DNA of 64,000 bases from contig OX235272.1 of the NCBI GenBank assembly GCA_944472155.2, forward strand, positions 97,346,020 through 97,410,019, given 5' to 3'. How positions within the stretch are numbered: the first letter of the stretch is position 1; every line of letters starts with the position of its first letter. Made by a program: the position numbers and the translations under genes. Shown here one piece after another: positions 53,301 through 55,702 of the stretch. The stretch is from Trichobilharzia szidati. Taxonomy: Eukaryota > Platyhelminthes > Trematoda > Strigeidida > Schistosomatidae. Below the pieces are notes generated by a model. The model saw nothing but the letters and a program-made list of their open reading frames with translations. It made no database searches and was not told where the DNA came from.

Positions 53301-55702
53301 TTTCATCAACATTGCACATCATGACAACATGGCTTTCTTACTTGAGTTTGGATAGGAACTTTTGAAGGGACGTTTACGAAAATGTAAAATTACTCGCTGT
53401 TACTTTCGATTTTTAATGATTATCTCACCGATGTTGTTTCGTGACGAAATATACATTGATTAATTTGATTCTGTGCTGCAAGAGACCATCTAAGTTTATA
53501 ACAGCTAATTGGTAATCTCTCCGATTTTAACATCGGTACCAGTTAGAGAAATATTGAAAACCAAAGAGTATTGGACAGCTATTTCATCCTAGTTTGGGAC
53601 TCATTGGCAGTAGGGACTTGATTTGTTTCAAGTTTGACCACAGATTAATATGAGTCCAGTAGTCCCTGCTGGTTGTCGATGGTTCTCTAACTGATATCAG
53701 ACCGCGGCCAAACTTGAAATAAATCAAATCCCCACAAACTAACCCTCGAACATTGAATTTTGTTGAAACCTTCGGGAAAGTATCCAATATATCTTGTTGT
53801 TTTTCATGTGTTATCCTTAATTAATCAAGACAAGTAAAATTCTTCGTAGCAGCCACTCTTATGGTTTGATAATCACACTGTAAATTTGTCTGTAGACTAT
53901 AAGGATTCAAGGAGACTGGACTGAGTACTATTCGATATGATGACTTATAAATAATGTCGCCTTCAGTAGATATTTCAACTAAAAGAGTGTTTATTATATA
54001 TATTTTTTAGGCAATACTGAATAGTCTGTGGCTTATGAACCGAACACAATTCAATATTGGTGGCACACAAAGACATCGTAATCTTGTTTGGGGACAATTC
54101 CAGTTGGTGACAGATGAGAACGGAATTAAAGTGATTAAATTCACACCTTTGTTTGAATCATCTGAAGTACGCTTTTGTCGAGGATATGGAGGTACACGTG
54201 GTGGAGCAGCTAATCATGATCCTATGGCTAAAGCTCAGCCGCTTAGTTGTACAGGCAGTGCAAAACGTCAACCACTTCCATTCAACTGTGTTGAATTATT
54301 TGAAATCTACGCAAATTTACGACCGCTAGAGGCTCGTGGTGTCTCTGAACCGTTTTATTTATGCCCAGATCCAGGTTGGGAGAATGGCTGTAGTTGGTTT
54401 AAAACAAATGCAGCCGGATCACAGCTTTTATCTCGTATACCACGTCTGCTTGGACTGAAACCATCAAAAGAGCCAATTCAGACGTCTGCATTGAATTCTA
54501 ACTCTACTAATCAAACGCATATGTCAAATTCACTAATAAATCAGCCTAAAGATTCTGAAAACTCCACACTAGAAACTTCTAGTCAAATTATATCGAATCC
54601 ACCTGGTTATCGAGATAATCATCCAGCACAAACACCATACAATTATTTTAATAATTCCAGCCATCCAAATTGCAGTGCAGATTTTATCCCACCGAGTTTA
54701 CTCAACTTCTTCCCTTTCCTTTTCCCACCAACTCCATCAGCAACAACGGCAACACCAAATGACAGTTCGACGGCGCTGGCAACCGGCGGTAGTCTACCAG
54801 TATATCAGTCATTATTTAATCCATCTATTGCATTTCCAGATGTTATGCAAAGTGTAAATTCAAGTTTATTTCAACAGTCCTTGAAACATAAACTTATGGA
54901 CGCTAACGCCCAAAATAATTCCAACTTAATGTTAACGAAAGAGAATAACAGTAATAGTAATTTTCCATATTCATTACAACATTTTGAACATGAATCCTTT
55001 TATAAAACAAATTTAACACCATGCAAGGCTCCACTGATGGACCCTGAGGAAGAAGAAGCTCGTGACGATGAGGAGGAAACATCAGTAGCCATAGAAAAAG
55101 AGGAGGGGGAAACCAATGAAAATGTTGAAAAGTTGAGTTCACATGCTTGTTTCTCTCCAGCGTCCGCTGAACCAGATATTGAAAATTTGTCTACATTAGG
55201 TAATTCGCCTAAAATGTCTACAGCAGTTAAGGTGGATTCAGTACATTCACCGCTTAGTGAGCATTATGCATCTGATTCACATATTTCACATCATTCACCA
55301 ATGTCTTCATCATCATCATCATCGCCTTCTTCATCTTCTTCATCAGCAGACAGTGAATCATTCAGTCTTAAAAGGCGAAGCCACCATCATCACAATGATC
55401 GACGAAAGGAACATTCAAATACAGGAGAAGTTGCAGCCACTTCCTCACCAATGAGAACAGTGAAAAATAATAACCAACATCATGAAATACCTAATGAATT
55501 ACACTATGCACCATCGCATTATCATTCTCCTTCAACATCTTGTGACAAAGAACATCAAGAGTTAACACCATCCAGACTGACAACATCACCATCATCAATG
55601 TCTTCGTCAATATCACCAGTGACAACATCTGCTACCACGGTAGATTCAGCAAAAAGCCTTAAACTAACCCTTTGTAAACTTGAAAGAACAAGTTATGTCT
55701 GA
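6466..55702 (+). CDS. Multi-exon host gene: C2H2-like fingers plus Crypton-derived (DUF3504) recombinase-like domain; 5' partial
   Basis: Six exons (6466-7702, 12211-13161, 38577-39451, 46022-46114, 51113-51403, 54011-55702) join without a frame break: 5139 nt, 1712 codons plus TGA. Every intron starts GT and ends AG, and phases match at each junction (1, 1, 0, 0, 0). Residue numbers below count from the first codon of the 6466 exon. Seen: a CxxC...HxxxxH finger-like motif at ~251-285; a C-x2-C-x12-H-x4-H finger at ~435-456; a folded domain at ~990-1299 with the hallmarks IPSHELDRYIQ, KKDGHEYEPESL, LERHL, LWLMNRTQF, HRNLVWG, DENG and PFYLC...WFK; then an acidic, Ser- and His-rich tail. Family knowledge: this pattern marks the DUF3504 domain of ZMYM/QRICH1/KIAA1958 proteins, which descend from Crypton tyrosine recombinases. 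Inference: a domesticated nuclear, DNA- or chromatin-associated protein, not an active recombinase. The start codon is missing; it is presumably in an unseen upstream exon. Confidence 0.85.
8064..8410 (-). repeat. Hammerhead retroposon (Sm-alpha type), copy A2, with adjoining module
   Basis: On the minus strand a pol III A-box-like GTGGCCTAGTGAGTAAC and a B-box-like region lie upstream of the ribozyme part at 8081-8135. That part reads GTGACGAGTC...CAGGACGAAATGTGCATC then CTGGATTTCACTGTT. Stem II (GAGTC/GGAC), GAAA and the palindromic stem III ATGTGCAT remain, but the core has C3 changed to G (GTGACGA). The module with TTGATTTTCCCG-GACTGACTGAAATG (8284-8410 on +) adjoins it. The tRNA-like promoter and hammerhead order are those of Sm-alpha retroposons. 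Confidence 0.75.
9366..9391. repeat. (TA)n microsatellite
   Basis: Uninterrupted ATAT run of about 25 nt. Confidence 0.9.
10241..11090 (+). mobile_element. Penelope-like element fragment with GIY-YIG domain, flanked by 190-bp inverted repeats
   Basis: Arms 10241-10430 and 10901-11090 are near-perfect reverse complements (190 nt each). Between them the + frame codes VVIPYKEGTSKALRRIL..., then SVYLTPCNNCQVKYIGQSS. After a TGA (10652-10654, probably a former CGA Arg) come TGAFRLAEHKN, SAIALHAI and WRERLITEALF, and the frame ends at 11002 in KSYGYN. The Y-x-x-P-C-x-x-C...YIG...R-x-x-EHK order is that of the GIY-YIG nuclease at the C-terminus of Penelope-like retroelements. The right arm is the natural end of the element, including its last codons; the left arm is the same end in reverse. 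The reverse transcriptase is absent. Dead copy. Confidence 0.75.
11532..11745 (-). repeat. tRNA-headed SINE with RTE-like tail, copy 2 (minus strand)
   Basis: On + it runs CATGGGAGCATAAAGCTTCA, then TCAGTAGAGGTGG, TTTTTACGGGGTGGG and GCTAGCCACATTC, then the tRNA-like head with CCACATGAGTGTTGGAAAAG. The order is that of copy 1 with more divergence. Confidence 0.65.
11763..11890 (-). repeat. Hammerhead-like retroposon, type B, copy B1 (minus strand)
   Basis: On the minus strand: GTTCCTGGGTGAGAACCC (B-box region), GGTGAGCACTGGTGAAGC, GTCTCAAACTGGGATGAAAC, AGCTATGTAATACC. The CTGANGA core is damaged (GTGAAGC) but the stem II loop CAAACTGGGA and GAAAC are clear. Confidence 0.5.
11885..12115 (-). 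repeat. Hammerhead retroposon (Sm-alpha type), copy A3, degenerate
   Basis: The minus strand holds GTGGCCTAGTGAATAATAC-like A box (around 12078), then AGTTAACGAGTTTCAAACAA, ACAGGATGAAAGGTACTCC, CTGGAGCAGAATACTAGCC. Core TTAACGA replaces CTGANGA. The module GACACGTCAGCTTCCAGTA (11894-11912) adjoins it. Confidence 0.6.
12211..13161 (+). CDS. Internal exon with a canonical C2H2 zinc finger
   Basis: The acceptor is tttcaatgtcaacag|CG; the single base left over from the previous exon completes GCG (Ala). The exon ends AGTCAAG|GTAGGT in phase 1. It is 951 nt (317 codons), phase 1 at both ends. Residues about 435-456 read CPQCSLKFTNFQLFHIHFTQVH in two overlapping parts, i.e. C-x2-C-x12-H-x4-H, a good finger. 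The rest is low complexity: Asn/Ser runs, an alanine patch (AAIAAAAAGYGF) and Thr/Pro-rich segments, ending in a basic FEAKRMKFQE stretch that could be a nuclear localisation signal. An ATG at 12201 lies before the acceptor and would give an alternative start only if transcription began inside this intron. Confidence 0.85.
13490..13680 (-). ncRNA. Hammerhead retroposon (Sm-alpha type), copy A4, intact CTGACGA core
   Basis: Minus strand: A-box-like TAGCCTAGTGGGG and B-box-like GGGTTCGAGTCTCAATGGG, then the ribozyme at 13513-13566: TATCCACCTGACGAGTTCC, GAACAGGACGAAATGCCC, ATTCAGGATTCCACTGC. The conserved core CTGACGA fits CUGANGA, and stem II and GAAA are present. Stem III (ATGC/CCAT) has a mismatch, and the base 5' of the cleavage point seems to be U rather than C. 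Best preserved promoter of the group. Cleavage activity is uncertain. Confidence 0.75.
14105..14128. repeat. (TA)n microsatellite
   Basis: About 24 nt of alternating T and A; a second run lies at 14486-14508. Confidence 0.9.
14864..14973. repeat. Perfect 42-bp inverted repeat of Penelope-like ends
   Basis: Arms 14864-14905 and 14932-14973 are exact reverse complements around a 26-nt spacer. The spacer and inner arm (GATATGATTATGAGCAATAA, then GCTCGAAACGTCAT) match the right end of the Penelope-like copy at 11000-11040 (GATATGATTATGAACAATAA, TTCGAAACGTCATC). The flank GGAATTACACTCTACCACAG (15004-15023) is related to DNA just outside the left arm at 10200-10235. This is two element ends joined head to head with no coding part. 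Confidence 0.85.
15094..15132. repeat. (TA)n microsatellite
   Basis: About 38 nt of uninterrupted alternating A and T. Confidence 0.9.
15860..15925. repeat. (ATA/AAT)n microsatellite
   Basis: ATCATC then repeated AATAATAAT units, slightly interrupted. The isoleucine-run frame through it is a repeat artefact. Confidence 0.85.
16354..16380. repeat. (TA)n microsatellite
   Basis: Alternating T and A for about 25 nt. Confidence 0.9.
16737..16928 (-). pseudogene. GIY-YIG endonuclease fragment, Penelope-like
   Basis: Minus frame: SRFTCSCETDYVGHCKR, then PRKRFCSALRGLVVGKRRA. The C-x-C-x4-Y-V-G-x-x-x-R order with a following basic stretch is the GIY-YIG nuclease core found in Penelope-like elements. 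It is shorter and of a different subtype from 10241-11090. No reverse transcriptase was seen nearby and no start or end could be set. Confidence 0.5.
20067..20145 (-). repeat. Hammerhead-like retroposon, type B, copy B2 (minus strand)
   Basis: On the minus strand ACTGAAGTGTCCCGAACTAA then GACAAAACAGCTGTCCAACA and CTCTCTACTTTTCAGTAG. CTGAAG and the stem II loop are kept, but GAAA is changed to AAAA. 3' stem-I-like CTTTTCAGTAGTTC is present. Upstream promoter part lost. Confidence 0.5.
20212..20430 (+). repeat. tRNA-headed SINE with RTE-like tail, copy 3 (plus strand)
   Basis: Head TCATGGTAGAGGTAGAATGC (A-box-like) and GGTTTGGGGTTCGACTCTC (B box), then body AGTTGGGCATAAGTGAGG and tail AATGTTCTACTCGAAATGC-AAAAGAATC. 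Same order as copy 1. Confidence 0.65.
22900..23265 (-). repeat. RTE-type LINE 3' end, 5'-truncated (minus strand)
   Basis: Minus-strand end: TTCCTTATGTTCCACTCGG, AACCCAAGGCAATAATAATAA. Shifted frames give SQLKENCREW/KKTAENRVEWRCV and LCSTRNPRQ, matching LKRRAENRTKWRCVVEALC of the element at 45500-45645. Ends in (AAT)n like that element. Confidence 0.7.
25265..25645 (-). repeat. RTE-type LINE 3' end, 5'-truncated (minus strand)
   Basis: Minus-strand reading gives ERISNKKI, NQPRTYQQIG, then LRRLLSDITRQAF and a tail IEALCSVWNSRE ending TATGTTCCGTTTGGAATTCA. The same blocks occur in the C-terminal part of the RTE copy at 45300-45645 (ERISNRKLWDQTNREPIAQQ; VVEALCSTGNHRE). Stops interrupt all frames. 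Confidence 0.7.
27445..27620 (+). ncRNA. Hammerhead retroposon (Sm-alpha type), copy A5 (plus strand)
   Basis: A box TGACCTAGTGGATAAC at ~27462, B-box-like ACTCAAGTCTCAGTAAG at ~27512, ribozyme part at 27552-27604: TTCATCCAGTTGATGAACTC, CAAAATGGGACGAAATGAG, TCTCCTGGATTCCGCTGCC. Stem I (ATCCAG with CTGGAT) is intact, stem II and GAAA are kept. The core has C3 changed to T (TTGATGA) and stem III is imperfect. Probably weak or inactive. Confidence 0.75.
27866..27955. repeat. Interstitial telomere-like TTAGGG tract
   Basis: Contains CGTTAGGGTTAG, GGATTAGGGTTAGGGCTATG, TTAGAGTTAGG and GGTTAGGGTG: several exact and near-exact TTAGGG units over ~90 nt. TTAGGG is the telomere repeat of schistosomes and most animals. 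It is short and degenerate. Confidence 0.65.
28616..28641. repeat. (TA)n microsatellite
   Basis: Alternating A and T for about 25 nt; another run lies at 28869-28885. Confidence 0.9.
29466..29635 (-). repeat. tRNA-headed SINE with RTE-like tail, copy 4 (minus strand)
   Basis: On +: TTTGTATTCCTAGTGGAAAA, TTTTACAGGGTGGG, TAACCTCCCATC, AGCGGCTTACTGCC, GTTTAGGAGTGCTTC, then the tRNA-like head ending CTTGCGTGGCTAGTGAGC. Body order matches copy 1; the tail is partly lost. Confidence 0.6.
29943..29972. repeat. (TA)n microsatellite
   Basis: About 29 nt of alternating T and A. Confidence 0.9.
32104..32135. repeat. (TA)n microsatellite
   Basis: About 30 nt; a second, longer run with one ATG interruption lies at 32310-32359. 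Confidence 0.9.
32407..32605 (-). ncRNA. Hammerhead retroposon (Sm-alpha type), copy A6, best preserved ribozyme
   Basis: The ribozyme lies at 32424-32476 on the minus strand: GGTGCATCCAACTGACGACT, TCCAAATAGGACGAAATGCG, CATCTTTGATTTCACCAC. It keeps CTGACGA (CUGANGA), the stem II loop AAAT, GGAC, GAAA, a perfect palindromic stem III (ATGCGCAT) and the cleavage-site C. Stem II has one mismatch (CTTCC/GGAC) and stem I is partly mispaired (ATCCAA/TTTGAT pairs well). A- and B-box-like promoter parts lie at 32595-32510 on the minus strand (GTGGCCTGAATGGTCTAG; TCCAAGCC). This is the Sm-alpha layout: pol III promoter, then self-cleaving hammerhead. Confidence 0.8.
32640..32830 (+). repeat. Plus-strand Sm-alpha 3' scrap with adjoining module
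   Basis: ACCTGGATTCTCCTGTTAGT then CACCATTC is the 3' stem-I part of a hammerhead retroposon in + orientation, next to the minus-strand copy A6. It is followed by CATGGAAGCATCC, GTTGACAGAGGCCG and TCAGTCAATCAAAGGGAAA, homologous to 46855-46990 and to the reverse of 38282-38395. Confidence 0.55.
32945..33165 (+). repeat. Hammerhead-like retroposon, type B, copy B3 (plus strand)
   Basis: CACTGGATTCCATCCCAGTG, CTGAGTAGCTAATGAGCTC (A-box-like), GTAGCCTGAAGGTCCTGGAC, TCTTCCCGTAGGG, then CCTCTGAAAAATCCCAAACT, GGAGTAAAATAGC, GTGCTCCTTGGTTTCTAGTG and ATTCTTCTCTAACTCATGTT. This copy shows the whole type B layout; the ribozyme core is worn (CTGAAAA, TAAAAT). Confidence 0.6.
33687..33850 (-). repeat. 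tRNA-headed SINE with RTE-like tail, copy 5 (minus strand)
   Basis: On +: TTCCTTCGCTTTCTGAGTAG, GACTTCAAACTC, TTACGGGATGGG, CAGCCTCATACCCAACCTTC, TTTTCCAGATGGCTTACTAC, TTTTAGGAGCGCTTGATTTG. The tRNA-like head is cut off. Confidence 0.6.
35157..35395 (-). repeat. tRNA-headed SINE with RTE-like tail, copy 6 (minus strand)
   Basis: On +: CACTCCTTGCGTCTCCAAGC, GGAACATAGGGTTTCAAAAT, TTTTCAGTAGTGCTGGCAGT, CATGCCCAACCTTCTCTC, TTCCAGGAAGCTTACTAC, GTGCGTTAGTCTACGGGTAA, GACAAGCATTCTACCC. Near full length. Confidence 0.7.
36262..36532. repeat. 45-bp perfect inverted repeat enclosing a hammerhead-like motif (Penelope-like ends)
   Basis: Arms 36262-36306 and 36488-36532 are exact reverse complements. 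Inside the left end, the minus strand (36307-36353) reads CCCTGAAGAAGTTCGGACC, AGATTGCCGAACGAAACG, TTGGAATTACTC: CTGAAGA, a six-pair stem (GTTCGG/CCGAAC) and GAAA, in hammerhead order, with one extra base before the stem. Penelope-like elements are known to carry hammerheads in their terminal repeats, and this inverted layout matches the other Penelope-like fragments here. Confidence 0.65.
36600..36805. repeat. Dispersed repeat family D, copy 2
   Basis: GAAATCGGGCGGTTTGGAGT, TATTTGAGTTGAGTCAAACC, GGTGAGCTCGGCCCTAAACG, TCGATCTGGCTGACAAGCAC then AAAAGTAGTATATGA. The same blocks occur at 5925-6140. The companion block at 36090-36250 (TTGATTACCATTTATGGTAC) matches 6170-6290. Confidence 0.5.
37841..38075 (+). 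repeat. tRNA-headed SINE with RTE-like tail, copy 7 (plus strand)
   Basis: GGTGCGTCGGTAGTTAAGTG (A-box-like), GTCAGGAGTTCGATTCCAAA (B box), CGCACTTCTAAACCTC, GGGGAGGTTATGCTCGAAAC, CATGCTTGAAGCCCTGTG, ACTGGAAACTCAACGGAAT. Complete head, body and tail in + orientation, ending in AAAATGATAAATAATG. Confidence 0.75.
38280..38425 (-). repeat. Adjoining module of the Sm-alpha composite repeat plus 3' scrap (minus strand)
   Basis: TTTTGATTTTCCCATAGACT, GACTGAAATGTTTAGCC, GTTGACACGTCAGTTCCTAG, GATGCTTCGACGATATCTGA, then GTGGATGGTCACTAGCAG (reverse of the hammerhead 3' stem). Matches 8284-8360. It ends about 150 nt before the exon at 38577. Confidence 0.6.
38577..39451 (+). CDS. Internal exon: low-complexity linker and start of the DUF3504 domain
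   Basis: The acceptor tttgtttctattag ends at 38576. The leftover G of the previous exon plus AT gives Asp, so the phase matches across a 25.4-kb intron. The exon ends CATACAA|GTGAGT at a full codon (phase 0). Most of it is Asn/Ser/Thr-rich, with an acidic DPDRDNVDADDYDECLDS patch and a TTTTTTS run. The last ~30 codons (MKVIHRYLIQ...EIHQIPSHELDRYIQ) correspond to the first helices of the DUF3504 domain, where family members show an E-I-x-x-I-P-x-x-E-L pattern. The reading frame stays open past 39451 to 39622, but that part is intron followed by an RTE fragment. Confidence 0.85.
39590..39865 (-). repeat. RTE-type LINE C-terminal scrap (minus strand)
   Basis: Minus frame: LGTSQEPIVQQICRSKLNSL, then GHWITSCAKLEAIRSGC, like TNREPIAQQICRGKWRW in the copy at 45206-45502. 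It lies just inside intron 3, so the open frame running out of the preceding exon enters it. Confidence 0.6.
40660..40875 (+). repeat. Hammerhead-like retroposon, type B, copy B4 (plus strand)
   Basis: TTCATGGACTACTAGATTCC, TTAATGGCCGAATAATGGAC (A-box-like), CCCTAGGTTCGATTCCCGGT (B box), then GGGGAGTAGTCCCAGAGTGG, AAAGAAACAGCTGTACACTA, CTCCCTGATTATAAATCG. The B box is near perfect. The hammerhead part keeps AGTCCC, GAAACAGCTG and the 3' CTCCCTG, but not CTGANGA. Confidence 0.6.
41712..41885 (+). repeat. Hammerhead retroposon (Sm-alpha type), copy A7, degenerate (plus strand)
   Basis: A box TAGTGGCCTAGTAGATAAC, B-box-like GCTGGGTTAGAGTCTCAGTG, then CATCCATCTGTCAAATCCCA, AATAGGATAAAATGCACATC, TTGGATTATATTACTAATCA. 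The promoter is clear. The core reads CTGTCAA and GAAA became AAAA, so self-cleavage is unlikely. Confidence 0.7.
42440..45655 (+). mobile_element. RTE-type non-LTR retrotransposon, near full-length, inactivated
   Basis: About 3.2 kb, a usual RTE length, in sense with the host gene. Endonuclease blocks in order but in different frames: RTWNVRTMYEAG (~42571), LGICESRWSGCG (~42657), ARFNSKGRKV (~42845), GDMNG, NQIDFI (~43215), then SGHH where SDH is expected. Reverse transcriptase: KKGDLGLCKNWRGIILLST, KFIDFEKAFDS (44449-44481), GVRQG (~44632); the catalytic xADD box has decayed to SSNDI (~44790). C-terminal block ERISNRKLWDQTNREPIAQQ and final VVEALCSTGNHREQ. At least four frameshifts and several stops. 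The 3' end is TATGTTCCACTGGGAACCAT, AGGGAAC then (AAT)n, typical of RTE tails. The 5' boundary is uncertain. Confidence 0.8.
45645..46021. other. AT-rich spacer between the RTE copy and exon 46022
   Basis: I see no repeat family here apart from the (AAT)n tail; it ends with the acceptor. Confidence 0.5.
46022..46114 (+). CDS. Short internal exon: KKDG-x-EYEPESL core of the DUF3504 domain
   Basis: This 93-nt exon (31 codons, phase 0 at both ends) lies between cattgaatag and GTAAGT. It codes DFVLTAKKKDGHEYEPESL followed by KAFVHSLERHLK. The K-K-D-G-x-x-Y-E-P-x-S-L signature is the most recognisable block of DUF3504 proteins. It continues the EL-x-x-Y-I end of the preceding exon and is continued by HHDYSHSVLK in the next, which is the order seen in the family. 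Only the splice match and family signature reveal it. Confidence 0.85.
46395..46500 (-). repeat. Type B hammerhead-like repeat, fragment (minus strand)
   Basis: On +: TTGTCGCGTCCCAATTTGGG, ACTCTTCATTAGTATTTACT, CATGACTTCTC, AATCAAACCCAGTAAACTC. The stem II region (reverse of AAGAGTCCCAAATTGGGAC) remains; GAAA and flanks are gone. Confidence 0.45.
46630..46815 (-). repeat. Hammerhead retroposon (Sm-alpha type), copy A8, degenerate (minus strand)
   Basis: Minus strand: ACACGTCCAGATAACGAGTC, CCACACAGAACGAAATGCTC, ATCCTAGAATCCACTG. Stem II (GAGTC...GAAC) and GAAA are kept; core ATAACGA is damaged. Promoter-like GCGGCTTAATGGATAATCC and ACTCGAGTTTTAG lie upstream. A + strand scrap, GTACATCCATGGATTACACT at 46840-46859, follows head to head. 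Confidence 0.65.
46838..46995 (+). repeat. Plus-strand Sm-alpha scrap with adjoining module
   Basis: CAGGTACATCCATGGATTAC joins 5' and 3' stem-I parts with the ribozyme core deleted. TGGTAGTCACCATCAGTCAA, TTTTTGAAGCGTTCGTACCA, AATGTCAACAGAGACCGAGG and TAATCAAAGGGAAATCC follow, homologous to 32680-32810. The + frame at 46810-47100 is open through this repeat and is not taken as a gene. Confidence 0.55.
48397..48545 (-). repeat. Hammerhead-like retroposon, type B, copy B5 (minus strand)
   Basis: Minus strand: ATTGGCAGAATGGTTAACG (A-box-like), TTTCAGTTCCCATAACC (worn B box), CTACCGCTGAACGGTCCCAA, ACATAGAAGACGAAACAGAT, ATCCCTTACTCATTACTGG. CTGA and GACGAAAC are kept; the G8-A9 step is changed. 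Confidence 0.6.
48853..48927 (+). repeat. tRNA-Thr-like sequence, probably pseudogene or SINE head
   Basis: CTGAGTTGGCAAGCCTCTCG resembles a D arm, CGACTGGTAATCAGGAGGTC an anticodon arm with a GGT anticodon, and GTTTCGAATCCCGCCAGTG a T arm. The anticodon stem has a mismatch and I cannot pair a seven-base acceptor stem. Confidence 0.4.
50490..50660. repeat. Type B hammerhead-like repeat, head-to-head pair
   Basis: Left half is minus strand: the reverse of AACAGTCCTAAACTAGAACG, AAACAGCTGCCCAGTACTCC, CTAGTTTTCAATGGTTCTC. The right half is plus strand: AGTACCAATACTCTCTGGTT, TTCAGTGGTTCTTTAACTCA, ACTTGAAATCAATCAAATCC. The two share the GGTTTTCA-TGGTTCT 3' stem in opposite directions. Confidence 0.6.
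50745..51030 (+). repeat. Type B hammerhead-like retroposon, copy B7 (plus strand)
   Basis: GATGGGCTACTGGATTCCGT, GGTGGGTGGAAGACCAACG, TAACCTGAAGGTCCGGGGAT, CGTACTGATGAAAGGTTTCA, AATAGAGAGGAGGAAACAAC, GTGCAGTACTCCTAGC. A perfect CTGATGA is at the core position, but stem II and GAAA are worn (AGGAAAC). The preceding + part has GACCGGTGGGGTTCACTAAG of unclear origin. Confidence 0.6.
51113..51403 (+). CDS. Internal exon: N-terminal core-binding part of the DUF3504 domain
   Basis: The acceptor ttgtttatttag ends at 51112 and the donor CCTCAA|GTAAGT begins at 51404. It is 291 nt (97 codons), phase 0 at both ends. It codes HHDYSHSVLKGNAFAGTRAV then LNQRLNELRALSRSG, matching the family pattern of a predicted residue set (Y-S-x-x-x-D/K, then a long basic helix before the catalytic half). 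A Gly/Ser/Asn-rich insert follows (TGGNKRTSGSGDD to NNSNTNG), then a helix FTSADLLQAGVLGTENPQ, like the E-x-x-L-x-x-x-G-x-LG segment of relatives. Confidence 0.85.
52127..52330 (+). repeat. tRNA-headed SINE with RTE-like tail, copy 8 (plus strand)
   Basis: GATACGTCAGTGGTAGAGTG (A-box-like), GTCCAGGTTCGATTTCCTGC (B box), CGCTACTAAATCACGC, GGCATGAAGCTAGCAACACG, GAAGCCTTATGCCCCACTTG, GAAGGCAAAAAG. Full head and body; the tail is worn. Confidence 0.75.
52604..52692 (-). repeat. tRNA-promoter-like repeat (minus strand)
   Basis: Minus strand: GGTCTCTTGCTTAAATGGTA (A-box-like) and CCTATGGTTCAAATTCTACC (B-box-like), spaced as in tRNA-derived repeats. No full cloverleaf could be drawn. Confidence 0.4.
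52780..52850. repeat. (TA)n microsatellite, interrupted
   Basis: Runs of ATAT with ATGTAT and ACATGT interruptions; another run lies at 52978-53000. Confidence 0.9.
53540..53765. repeat. Type B hammerhead-like repeat, head-to-head pair
   Basis: Minus half: CTGCCAATGAGTCCCAAACT, AGGATGAAATAGCTGTCCAA, TACTCTTTGGTTTTCAATAT. Plus half: AGTAGTCCCTGCTGGTTGTC, GATGGTTCTCTAACTGATAT, AACTTGAAATAAATCAAATC. Stem II (AGTCCC AAACT AGGA) with GAAA is well kept in the minus half; the core is CAATGA. Confidence 0.6.
54011..55702 (+). CDS. Terminal exon: catalytic-half remnant of DUF3504 domain and disordered tail
   Basis: The acceptor tattttttag ends at 54010; the frame AILNSLWLMNRTQF continues the previous exon and stops at TGA 55700-55702. 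The first ~150 codons hold LWLMNRTQFNIGGTQRHRNL, VWGQFQLVTDENG, PLPFNCVELFEIYANLRP, EPFYLCPDP and CSWFKTNAAG. These match the order of the DUF3504 catalytic half. In relatives the block after LHF reads G-x-R-G; here it is N-I-G-G, so the first catalytic Arg seems replaced. After SRIPRLLGLK the sequence turns low complexity, with no HxxR or catalytic-Tyr box. The tail has an acidic run (DPEEEEARDDEEE), a long Ser run, a HHHHNDRRKEH patch and a Ser/Thr-rich end. Confidence 0.85.
   Translation, partial: AILNSLWLMNRTQFNIGGTQRHRNLVWGQFQLVTDENGIKVIKFTPLFESSEVRFCRGYGGTRGGAANHDPMAKAQPLSCTGSAKRQPLPFNCVELFEIYANLRPLEARGVSEPFYLCPDPGWENGCSWFKTNAAGSQLLSRIPRLLGLKPSKEPIQTSALNSNSTNQTHMSNSLINQPKDSENSTLETSSQIISNPPGYRDNHPAQTPYNYFNNSSHPNCSADFIPPSLLNFFPFLFPPTPSATTATPNDSSTALATGGSLPVYQSLFNPSIAFPDVMQSVNSSLFQQSLKHKLMDANAQNNSNLMLTKENNSNSNFPYSLQHFEHESFYKTNLTPCKAPLMDPEEEEARDDEEETSVAIEKEEGETNENVEKLSSHACFSPASAEPDIENLSTLGNSPKMSTAVKVDSVHSPLSEHYASDSHISHHSPMSSSSSSSPSSSSSSADSESFSLKRRSHHHHNDRRKEHSNTGEVAATSSPMRTVKNNNQHHEIPNELHYAPSHYHSPSTSCDKEHQELTPSRLTTSPSSMSSSISPVTTSATTVDSAKSLKLTLCKLERTSYV

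Larger units (their letters stand above)
51404..54010 (+). other. Intron 5 (2.6 kb) of the DUF3504-domain gene
   Basis: Starts GTAAGT, ends TATTTTTTAG. It holds a SINE (52127), a tRNA-like repeat (52604), (TA)n runs and a type B pair (53540). I see no coding sequence in it. Confidence 0.75.
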
